DNA of 50,000 bases, taken from assembly GCA_032718475.1 (NCBI GenBank), contig JAUCBJ010006889.1, forward strand, positions 1 to 50,000, given 5' to 3'. The position numbers and the translations under genes are program-made. Under the pieces are notes generated by a model. It ran no database searches and was not told where the DNA came from. It saw only the letters and a list, made by a program, of their open reading frames with translations. The stretch's first letter is position 1, and each line of letters opens with the position of its first letter. Positions 37,773 through 46,359 of the stretch are shown one piece after another. The DNA is from Nemertoderma westbladi. Taxonomy: Eukaryota > Xenacoelomorpha > Nemertodermatida > Nemertodermatidae.

Positions 37773-39325
37773 CCCTATTAGTACCGGGCTATAAAATGTT
37801 GTACAAATACCGGGGGGGGGTCATATTGACCCCTCCCTCTAAAATCTACAAATATTTACGAAAACGTCTGATTTTTTGTTTGTACGTAGGTATCACTTGT
37901 CTGGATCCGACCGAAAAAAAAAATTTTCGAAAAAATGTACTGGGGTGGTTATATTGCAGCACCAAAATTACAAGTAGTGCACAATTTTCACAAAATTTGA
38001 AAGTTACATTTTCGGCTAATTATTTTTCAATACAGGTTTTCTGGGGTGCAAAATACATTGGAAAATATTTAAAAATGATATGATTACTATAAATGGCTGT
38101 TTAGTCCTCTCTGCGTAGGAAAAAAATGAAAAAAACAAGTAACCAGCACTTTTCAGTTAGAACACAAAATTTTTAATTCACTTATACGATGCTATAAATT
38201 CACATTTTCAGGTTTTCGAGGGCGCTGATTCTAATGGAATACATTTCTAATATGCCAGAATATTGCTACTTGTATTTTTCGGCGTAATTTGGCAAATTTT
38301 GGTGCTAGCACCAAATTTCGTACCCATCACCAAAAAGTACAAGTTTGCGATGTCCAGTGCTGTTTTTATTGATTCCATCGGATTCAGGACCCTCATAAAC
38401 ACGTATAACGCAAGAAACAAGGTGATACTATCTACTTATCAATTTGCATATTTTCCAAAATTTGGTGCTGGCACAACAATTTTCACCCACTGGCGAAAAA
38501 TACAAGTTTGAGAACTCTTATGAAATTTTTACTGATACCATTGAATTCAGAACCATCACAAACCCGTATAACGCAAGCAACAAGGTGACACAATCAATTG
38601 ATATATTTGATGGTTTTCAAAATTTGGTGCTAGCACCACATTTTGAACCCACATCCGAAAAATACAAGTTTGAGATGTCTAGTTCGATAATTATATATTC
38701 CATTGAATTCAGAACAGCCATAAACCTCTAAAACGCAAGAAATAAATTGTCACAAGCAATTTTATCTATTGAATGGATTTTCAAAATTTCGTGCTAGCAC
38801 CAAAATTTGCACACAGCACCGAAAAATACAAGTTTGATACGCTTGGTGCAACTCGTATATATTTCATCGAATCCAGAACCCCAAAAAATCCCAATTGCGT
38901 AAAAAACAATTTTCAAACAATCAATTAACAAAATTGACATATTTCAAAATTTGGTGCTGGCACCAAAATTTGGCACCCACCGAAAAAAACAATTTTGAAA
39001 TTTCTAAATCAATTTATATGAATTCCATCCAATTTCTAACACCAAAAAACCGGTGTAAATCAAAAATAGAGATGTTACAATTCATATTTAATGAATTGTA
39101 ATTTTCAAAAAACGTCTCAAAAAAAGTGCCAAAAGTAGGGTTAAGAAATGGTGCTATAACTCGAAAAGTACGCAATATTTTTGAAAACGGTTTTCACTAC
39201 TAGGAAGACAATAGATTTTTAGGAAAAGTCATAAAATTTCAGATTCCCAACTGCGTTTGTTTCAGAATTATAATAAAAAAACCACGGGGGGGGGTCATAT
39301 TGACCCCTCCCCGGGTTTAATAGGG
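37773..39325. mobile_element. piggyBac-type non-autonomous element
   Basis: Both ends are flanked by TTAA (37769-37772 and 39326-39329). Terminal repeats are CCCTATTAGTACCGGG on the left and, inverted, CCCTATTAAACCCGGG on the right. Near both ends lies a G9 run followed by TCATATTGACCCC, giving the hairpin GGGGTCA-TAT-TGACCCC. TTAA duplication with CCC...GGG ends is diagnostic of piggyBac-type transposition. The 1553-bp interior has no transposase; it contains the 163-bp satellite. Small frames inside (near 37796, 38263, 38444) follow the satellite and are not genes. Confidence 0.85.
38230..39060. repeat. 163-bp satellite, five copies
   Basis: The palindromic core GGTGCTAGCACC or variant lies at 38301, 38464, 38626, 38790 and 38953, a 162-164 bp period. 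Each is followed by a (C/A)CCGAAAAATACAAGTTTGA-like word and ATTCCATYGAATTCAGAACC. Copies differ by 15-30 percent, so the array is not recent. It lies wholly within the piggyBac-type element. Confidence 0.85.
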
Positions 39326-39329
39326 TTAA

Positions 39330-39759
39330 TATCTCCTCATTATCTGAGTCATTCTCCTCCTCACTTTCATGTTCCTCGAATTCTTTCTCGCTCTCATTTT
39401 CTTCATCACCACTCTCATTTTCTTCTTCCTCTATCCCACTCTCTGTTTCATCATTCTCACTTTCATCTGATTTATCATCTTCCTCACTCTCATTATCCTT
39501 TTCACTAGGTGGCTGCTTCTGTATATTTTTCAAAATATTCATGATTTTCTCGAATTTATGTTCCATCATATGTTTAATCTCTAGAAAGTCACTCTCAACT
39601 CTCTTTTTGTTCTCATCTTCACTAAAAATATCATCATTATTTTTTTATTTCTTTGGAGAAGGTTCCATTACACCTTCCTTTCTATGTATACTCATATGGC
39701 GGGATATACTGTCTCTCTCATTTCTTTATCACAAACCATGCATTTTTTATAACTAGGCA
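39330..39759 (-). pseudogene. Acidic protein relic with C2H2 finger-like start
   Basis: Reading from 39759 on the minus strand: MPSYKKCMVCDKEM, then after a one-base shift RHMSIHRKEGVMEPSPKK, which together give C-x2-C...H-x3-H, a C2H2 finger. A further shift leads to the frame from 39569 (MMEHKFEKIMNILKNIQ) and a long Ser/Glu/Asp run (SEEDDKSDESENDETES and so on). The frame reaches the TTAA where the piggyBac-type element sits and resumes beyond it. It could be a host gene relic or a gene of an integrated mobile element; I do not recognise the family. Confidence 0.5.
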
Positions 39760-40269
39760 TTTTATGAAAGAAAACTGTATTATGTTTTTAAATGTCTACA
39801 GCTATATTTTTTCAAAATTTTCAGTTAGCTAGGGATTCACTTACAAATATAAATCTCAGTAAATGTATATCAGAAGATGGAACATTATTAATAGAGTTCA
39901 AATTTAATGTTTAAAGATTAATGAATATTTTTGTAAGTAAAGTTCAAAGGGATGGATGGGATTTATAAGGGAAAGGGTAACCAGTGAAAATAAGAGTGAA
40001 GCTTGGGGGAACCAATAGAAATAAATAAAAGAGAGAGAGACGTGCTATTGGATTGAGGGAATAATAAACACATTTCATTGAGTTAATTAAATGTAAAACA
40101 TTAGTTAGGATGGGAAATGGGGTGATTTGAGAAGCAGGGAGTGTGCCGGAGAAAAGTGCATGTAATGGGCTACTGCGTTAGATTGGGTATGTTAATTAAT
40201 GTTAGACTATATTATCTGAAGAAATATTTTAGGCATTGCATACGTGGATGGGGTTATGCATTACTTCAA
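39760..40269. other. Spacer, no feature recognised
   Basis: AT-rich, no coding frame of note, no repeats I can match in the window. Confidence 0.4.
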
Positions 40270-40525
40270 ACAAAAAACTACAGTATCTAGTATAGAGATG
40301 GTTGTGGATTAATTTACAGTAACATATGCGCAGGCTGCTTCATAAAGTACAATGTGAAAGAAGTCAATCTATTGCAAACCAGATGTTTATTGTAATTTCT
40401 CAGGCGATTTGACAATGGTCGTATGGTACATAAAACTACAGTATCTAGTATAGAAATGGTTGAGGATTAATTTAACATATGCGTGGGCTGCTTCATACAG
40501 TACTGTACAATGTGAAAGAAGGTAA
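40270..40525 (+). repeat. 157-bp direct duplication
   Basis: ACTACAGTATCTAGTATAGA and the following ~85 bp, ending CAATGTGAAAGAAG, occur near 40277 and again near 40434. The second copy leads into the palindromic repeat element. Confidence 0.7.
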
Positions 40526-40950
40526 TCAGACCAACAGCCTCAGATTATTGGGGGACTGAGTCGGGGCCAAACTGGCCCACATATTTTCCTGAAACGGTAA
40601 TTTATGTTTTGGGCCCCGCTCACATCTTTACATTTCATTCTATCATTCGATTGTACGACAAAAATAATACAAATGTACTGTATATTGTACTGTATGGTAC
40701 CTATTGTATTGTATATTTTATCTACTGTACCTACTGTAGTACATACTACTATCTATTCATTGCGCGTCCCCTGTCTGATTGATTTGTATCAAATTAAATT
40801 GCCTTTGGCAACATTATTTGATACAAATCGATCGATTAAACAATTAATTAATTGTTTAATCGACCAATTAATTAATTAATTAATGACCTACTTAACACCT
40901 AAGGTGTGAAGTTGGTCCAACTGTCGCAGAAAAGGGGTAACCATTACTAC
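40500..40950 (+). repeat. Palindromic repeat element, unbroken copy
   Basis: Full copy of the sequence that is split on the minus strand at 30151-30360 and 33358-33625. It carries GGGCCAAACTGGCCC, a GTAC/TATA-rich middle (40670-40750) and the TTTGTATCAAATT ... ATTTGATACAAA hairpin, then (ATTA)n and the GGTTGGTCCAACTG-like end. It has no coding potential; the transposon class is unknown. Confidence 0.75.
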
Positions 40951-41626
40951 TTGTGCTATTTGCACCGAGTGTACCTGCGCGTACTAGAAAACAGCACCAG
41001 CTCGTACCTGTGAACGATGCAGATCAACCATGGGGTTTCTGTCTGGATCCAATATATTTTACGCCTAAATTTTGTGGTGTCCCAAGACGTCGTCACACTT
41101 CACACTGATCTATGGTCTTACGGCGGATAAAGGAGTTGAACAAAGTCTTACCTCTGGCATGGGCACTCTCAGGCTGTCGAATCATGGTCTAAGTGGGCGC
41201 GGGCGAATAGTGCAGGTTCCTTATACATTGCGGGCATTCCTTCCCCTTGCGTTGCTGTTGCCTAAAGATTTAGGCAGCCATTCCTCAAACGTTTGGCTGG
41301 TTCAAGATGGATACACTAAAAGCTACATGTTCGAGTTTTCAGTATATTTTAACGTAAGCAAAATGATTTAACAAATTTATACTAAGCCACCATTAGTATT
41401 AATTACAAGTGAGATAAGTTTTACAAATAATTAAACTTAAACCTAATAAATTGTAAGTGTAAGTTGAACAGTAAGTGATAACCAAAGGGCAAACTGCACC
41501 TTGTATAGTAACTCTGGGGTATGGAATAACACTAGAATCTTCTACAACATTCAATAAGTTCACATTGGTCCAATATATAATTTAGCAAACACTATTGGCC
41601 CAGCTAATCAGTTCTGTGGGGCGAGA
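40951..41626 (+). other. Unassigned stretch with possible coding fragments
   Basis: One frame reads APSVPARTRKQHQLVPVNDA, then WGFCLDPIYFTPKFCGVPRR (about 40965-41105). A second, 41072-41371, reads GRIVQVPYTLRAFLPLALLL and ends at a donor-like AAC/GTAAGC near 41353. Codon content looks protein-like but I recognise neither. They could be an exon, an old transposon gene or chance. From 41372 to 41610 there is nothing. Confidence 0.25.
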
Positions 41627-42208
41627 CACGTAGTCGGCGAGCCTTGGCATACGGTTCATATAGGGCAAATGGGGCATGTCCGTCTGTCTGTCTGTCCGTC
41701 CGTCTGTCTGGTAAATGTTTGAACGCGAATTTCTCTGCATCGCTGGTTCGGAATTGAACCAAACTTAGTAGGTAAGTAGTAGAGAGAAAGTTTAGAAAGT
41801 TTGTAAAGTTTGGTGAAAAATCATGCAGTCTGACGTCAGCTACGACAGATTATGTAGTTTTTAGAAAATGTTAAATTTCTCGGGAAGGCCTCATTTTCCT
41901 GAGCTGAAATTTTGGTGGCCTGTAGAGAATCATGAAGTCTATCTTTTACGAAATTGAAAAGTTAAGACATTTAATTGGGGATCCGCTAGAGACTCAGAAG
42001 TAATGACATAGGCCTACCGGTACGGTACTGCTGTACAGTGCTGCACTGGTAAGTACGAAATTGCAGAATAACAATTTGACACCACCTAGCGGATTAACAT
42101 ATGATTGTATATCGAATGAATACATTTATAGCATGGGATATTGGGTCCAAACTAGACATGCCCCATTTGCTCTATATGAACCGTATGCCAAGGCTTGCCG
42201 ACTACGTG
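41627..42208. mobile_element. Foldback/MITE element with 54-bp inverted ends
   Basis: Bases 41627-41680 and 42155-42208 are inverted repeats (CACGTAGTCGGCGAGCCTTG ... inverted), 52 of 54 matching. A (GTCT/GTCC)n stretch follows the left end. A second copy of the left end and middle is at 44155-44630. The outer word TGTGGGGCGAG just before the left end is shared with that copy and with the foldback at 43450-43905. No coding frame. Confidence 0.8.
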
Positions 42209-42324
42209 CTGCGCGAAGTCCCCACGAACGTGTTAGTTGTACACACGCTATTGTTCCAACTACTTTAATACAGATAGGCGTTACATTCGAAATGGAAAAT
42301 AACTGTTACAAAGAATACAATTTT

Positions 42325-42400
42325 TACTGAGTGAGATTTGAACTCGTAACCTAATATATGCACGACCTAAGCACTACCTACTGGGCTATTAGACCAGTCG
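42325..42400 (-). repeat. tRNA-like short element
   Basis: Minus strand: TAGCCCAGTAGGTAGTGC (A box) and GTTACGAGTTCAAATCTC (B box) at tRNA spacing. The arms outside the boxes do not pair well, so it is a relic or SINE head. It lies between a foldback element and a LINE tail. Confidence 0.5.
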
Positions 42401-42439
42401 ATGTAATTGTATCAGAATATGTTAGATATTGCAAATATA

Positions 42440-43389
42440 CAGTTTTTTACTACTACTACTAGGATCGGCATGCTGCATTGCAGCTGCTTTTTTAAGAATG
42501 CTGTGCCGGCTTGTCAACAAAATTGCACCGCCACAACTCCGTATCACCCATGACATTTGCTAGATCATCCGCATCTTTAAGGCCAGTGTCCTTTAAGATG
42601 CGTCTCAAAAAAGTCATGGGCTGTCCACCATGCTTATTCACTCCATGAGGCTGCCAAAGTACAAGATTATGCACTGGCTGGTCCTCACGTCGAAAGCAAT
42701 GTCCTGCAAAGCGGAGGCGATTTTGCTCTAGTGTCAAGCTTGGGGAAACCAATGAGACACCTCCAATGTTATATAGTGTCTGGTTGGAGATGTGTCCATT
42801 CCTTTCCCTTACGTATTCGAAGGTCCTCACCTGACTTCCGGATCCATGATCCCAGGTAACAGAAGTCGTCCACATGCTCAAGCATACCATCCTTTGAGCT
42901 TATGCTCATCCGATCAGAGACTTGCTGAGGACTTTCAAAGTTAACTGTCAGAATTTTGGTCTTTCTGGAGTTAATAAAAAGACCAACACTAGAAGCAGCA
43001 TGTTCTAATGAGCTGTGGAGCCGTTGGGCTCCCTGTAATGATTCTGAGAGTACTCCTAAGTCATCAGCAAAGTCTAGATCAGTTAGGTACTTGGCAGGAT
43101 TTCCTCGACTTCTGGAGCCAGTAGGTGGAGTTATCATCACCCCATCATCATTATAATGATCTAAGGACATGCGTAGAACATAGTCAACCACAATAATGAA
43201 CAAGAATGGTGCAAGTGTGTCTACTTGGAGGACGCCCCATAACACTTCAAATGGTTCTGTGTCACCGTCAACAGTAGACACAAATGTTGTCGAACCATCG
43301 TATACTGATCTGATTGCAGCAATAATTTCATCAGGAATCCCATATAATGAAAGTATGCTGAACAGTTTTTTAAATAAATCGTGAAGCAA
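42440..43389 (-). pseudogene. LINE reverse transcriptase relic, minus strand
   Basis: From 43389 the frame has LFSILSLYGIPDEIIAAIRS, GVLQVDTLAPFLFIIVVDYV (Gly of the usual GVLQGD changed to Val), the catalytic LTDLDFADDLGVLSE, and KTKILTVNF, HVDDFCYLGSWI. It shifts frame near 42790-42850 into the C-terminal tail that matches 831-1133, and ends in the same CCGATCCTAGTAGTAGTA terminus (near 42443-42465). The QGD-to-QVD change, the frameshift and the missing 5' part show it is dead. Confidence 0.85.
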
Positions 43390-43449
43390 GGCAAATATAT
43401 AGAAAATTATGAATTTTTTACGTAAGACTAGTGTACAAAATGCTATCTA

Positions 43450-43905
43450 AGCTAACATTAATGCCAATATTAATACTGTTGAGAATGTATGTTTATAAAA
43501 GTGTATGTGGGGCGATCCACAAAGTGAGAGAAGCCTTTGCATATGGGCACCATTAACGAGTTGTCTGCCGTTAGTCAGAAGTCTTCAACACAATACTCGT
43601 CCTCCTTTTGTGCCTCGTTGCGTTCGTTCGTTTTTGACCAAACTTCAGATTCTTTCTAAACTTTGGACGGACTACATACATACCAAGTTTCGTATAATTT
43701 CATCGAGGAATATCCGAGATATTAGCGATCAAAAATTTACGACGACAATGACAGATGATGACAGATGACGATGATGACGATGACGACAGACAACTCGCCA
43801 ATGGCACCCATATGCAAAGGCTTCGCTCACTTCGTGGCTCGCCCCACATATACTTTTATAAACATACGCATTCTCCACAGTATTAATTTTGGCATTAATG
43901 TAGCC
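43450..43905. mobile_element. Foldback element with ~120-bp inverted ends
   Basis: The left arm (GCTAACATTAATGCC ... TTTATAAAAGTG TATGTGGGGCGA ... GCCTTTGCATATGGG ... CGAGTTGTCTG, 43450-43568) recurs inverted at about 43785-43905 with scattered mismatches. The centre has a (GATGAC)n stretch. The TGTGGGGCGA word inside the arms is the outer word of the elements at 41627 and 44155. No transposase. Confidence 0.75.
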
Positions 43906-44154
43906 AACACACTGTGTCAGCTTACATTAGCAGAGTGAGTAACTTGTAGATATTCCCATAGAATGCATTGGGAAGAGTTATTCAGCTGAGGTGGTAATAG
44001 ATTACAAACTAAACCAACCAGTTAATGTTTGCTTTGCCAGAGAGATTGGTAGGGCCTAAACAAACAGTATGGGTGTACTAAGTACAATAATCTTGGCAAC
44101 CTCATCGATTTATACTAAGCCTTGTGTAGAAATCCATTACATAAGCCATTTATG

Positions 44155-44630
44155 TGGGGCGAGACACGTAGTCGGCAAGCCTTGGCATACGATTCATATA
44201 GGCTCCAATGGGGCATGTCCGTCTATCTGTCCGTCTGTCCGTCCGTCTGTCTGGTAAATTTTTGAACGCGAATTTCTCGGCATCGCTGGTTCGGAATTGA
44301 ACCAAACTTAGTAGATAAGTAGAAGAGGGAAAGTTTAGAAAATTTGTGAAGTTTGGTGAAAAATCATGCAGTCTGACGTCAGCTACGACAGATTATGTGG
44401 TTTTTACAAAATGTTAAATTTCTTAGCAATGCCTCATTTTTCAGAGCTGAAATTTGTGTTACTCGTAGATAATCATGAAGTCTATCTTTTACGAAATTGA
44501 AAAGTTAAGGCGGTTAATTGGGGATCCGCTAGAGACTCAGGAATAATTGCGTAGGTCTACACCGGTACAGTTAACTGCTGCTGTAATATTCATCAGTAGT
44601 GACTACGAAATTGCAGTATAAAACTGTAAT
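44155..44630. mobile_element. Second copy of the 41627 element, one-ended
   Basis: From TGTGGGGCGAGACACGTAGT to ACGAAATTGCAGTA it matches 41616-42066 at roughly 85-90 percent, including the GTCTGTCC stretch and GATCCGCTAGAGACTCAG. The right inverted end is absent; homology fades near 44630 just before a tRNA-like sequence. Confidence 0.75.
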
Positions 44631-44658
44631 ACCTTCATTGGCCAGCTCGTTACCTCGA

Positions 44659-44740
44659 GCGGTGTTGGCTGAGTGGATAAGGCGTTGGACTAGCCATCCA
44701 ATGGGATCTTCTCGCGCTGGTTCGAATCATTTCTGTGGCA
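44659..44740 (+). pseudogene. tRNA-Ser-like pseudogene
   Basis: TTGGCTGAGTGGATAAGGC (A box), a good anticodon stem TTGGA/TCCAA with loop CTAGCCA, a long variable arm (TGGGATCTTCTCGC) and GGTTCGAATC (B box) give a serine-type body. The anticodon position reads AGC, which is not a Ser anticodon, and the T stem and 3' acceptor strand do not pair with the 5' side. So it is a tRNA relic or SINE head rather than a working gene. Confidence 0.6.
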
Positions 44741-44901
44741 AAACTTATTTTGCACGTTTTTTATATTAAATTCTTTAAAGCCAACAATACTTATTAGAAT
44801 TAAACGAACGGATGAAGTGGTAGGCATTCACCAGCGGCAGCATAGTGTAAAGATGATAAAGTAATAATAATAATAAAGTAATAATAAAGTATTGAGGGCC
44901 T

Positions 44902-45159
44902 TTATATTAGATAAAGATACAATAGTAAACGTTTTCGACCTACCGGTCTGCATCAGACTATGTACTGGCAACTAACAGGAAAAGGTGGGAGTCTATATAT
45001 ATATATATATAAGTTTTAAAGGGGAATACCTGATAGGTGAATCCCAGAAAGGTTAACGTCTATGTATGTACTGTATAACGTAAGGTAATTGTGATAGGGA
45101 AAGTACACCGCAGACCGGTAGGTCGAAAACGTTTACTATTGTATCTTTATCTAATATAA
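44902..45159. mobile_element. MITE with perfect 50-bp inverted repeats
   Basis: 44902-44951 and 45110-45159 are perfect inverted repeats containing ACGTTTTCGACCTACCGGTC. The 158-bp centre has an (AT)n run. Perfect arms imply recent origin or arm-to-arm correction. The TTTTCGACC...GGTCTGCATCAG word resembles TTTCGACCTTACTGGGTCTC in the short element at 46041. Confidence 0.85.
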
Positions 45160-45179
45160 TATAACCAGCTAAAGACCCT

Positions 45180-45645
45180 TATTAGAATTAAACCAACTTT
45201 GTTATTATGCATGCTGTTAGAAAATTATTTGGTTTCCCATATGATTGCAGTGCCAGTGGTATGCTTACCAATCTACGTATTAACTCCCCTTTACACATTA
45301 GGCGTTTTTCAATTCACAGTTTATTTAAGCGAGTCATGAATTCACCGTCATATATTACCCGTGCAGTTTATTATAATACCCTTGATACCTCAGAACTCTT
45401 TGCTACCTATCGCAGAATTTAACGTCAATTAAATCACAATATTTAATCTTTCTTTTTGTAATACACTTTCATTAATTTATATTATACAACAATAATAACT
45501 ATTTTTCTTTTTAATATTCACGTGTGGTGCATTGTGCAATTTATCTCCTGCATTGTAATATGGGCGTTGCTTAGCCCGGAATAAACAATAATAAATATAA
45601 ATAAATATAAAATATAAAATATAAAAATATATAAAATATATATAT
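45180..45645 (+). pseudogene. LINE 3' end fragment
   Basis: The frame 45207-45422 (VRKLFGFPYDCSASGMLTNL, then LHIRRFSIHSLFKRVMNS) matches the C-terminus of the LINE at 46645-48453 (VRRLFGFKRDDSASGMLVSL). A 3' untranslated region and an (AAATAT)n-like tail (about 45590-45645) follow. It is a 5'-truncated insertion of the same or a close family. Confidence 0.8.
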
Positions 45646-45689
45646 GCAGTCTATTAGAAGTTTAGAAATAATCTGAGTTTTTATCAAAA

Positions 45690-46340
45690 CAAGACTGTCT
45701 GACACTCGGTACTGGTAGTTTCAGACTTTTTATAAAAACCGAAATAAGTCGTTTAAACAAATTATGAATTAAACCAAACTTGTACGTATGCAGTCCATTA
45801 AAAGTTTGGAAAGTATCTGAAGTTTGGTCAAAAATAACAACGTGTTGGCAAGCTGTATTTTTCGAGGTGTTTGTTATTATACATTTTTTATAAGAAGGGA
45901 TCTAGGGGTCTTAACCTCGAATGATAAGTTTATTTTACCGAAAATAACTTATCTTTTATTGGCGCAATTGTAGGACTAATCCCATCACATGCGTACTTTT
46001 TAACCGGGTAGTGTACAAATTTTGGAAGCGCGTAATTTTTCTTGAAATTAATATCTCATATCTCTCCAAACCACGTACGCGTTTCGACCTTACTGGGTCT
46101 CATCAGCGTGGTGTCGGATTCGAACCTGGGACCTCGAGGCGGAAGCCGAGACTACAACCACTAGGCCACAGGTTCTTGAGATATGGAGTATTAATTTCAA
46201 AGACAGCTGCCATTCAAAAAATGTATAAGGTCAAAAATAAGTCAGTCGGTACCGGTGGTTTCAGACTTTTTATAAAAACCGAAATAAGTCGGGCAATTGC
46301 AGTTCAGACTTTTTGTAAAAACCGAGGCTGCGCGAAGTCC
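45690..46340. repeat. Repeated blocks around the LINE tails
   Basis: TTTCAGACTTTTTATAAAAA with CCGAAATAAGTCG occurs at about 45718 and 46258, with a partial third copy near 46302. GCTGCGCGAAGTCCCCACGA (extending to GTGTTA) at about 46327 is also found at 42208-42236 beside the foldback element. These look like pieces of an older repeat family duplicated locally. Confidence 0.55.
46041..46201 (-). mobile_element. Short element: tRNA-like unit inside inverted repeats
   Basis: CTTGAAATTAATATCTCATA (46041-46064 with the next bases) is repeated inverted at 46178-46201 with about three mismatches. Between them, on the minus strand, GTGGCCTAGTGGTTGTAG (A box) and CCAGGTTCGAATCC (B box) form a tRNA-like unit with TCC at the anticodon position. 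A GTTTCGACCTTACTGGGTCT word lies just beside it. A Pol III unit inside inverted ends is unusual for a simple SINE. Confidence 0.5.
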
Positions 46341-46359
46341 CCACGAACGTGTTATAATC

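Noticed and set aside
37796-38731. Small plus-strand frames in the piggyBac-type element as a transposase
   Set aside because: They follow the 163-bp satellite period and contain no transposase motif.
44659-44740. Functional tRNA gene
   Set aside because: T stem and acceptor do not pair, and the anticodon position reads AGC in a serine-type body.
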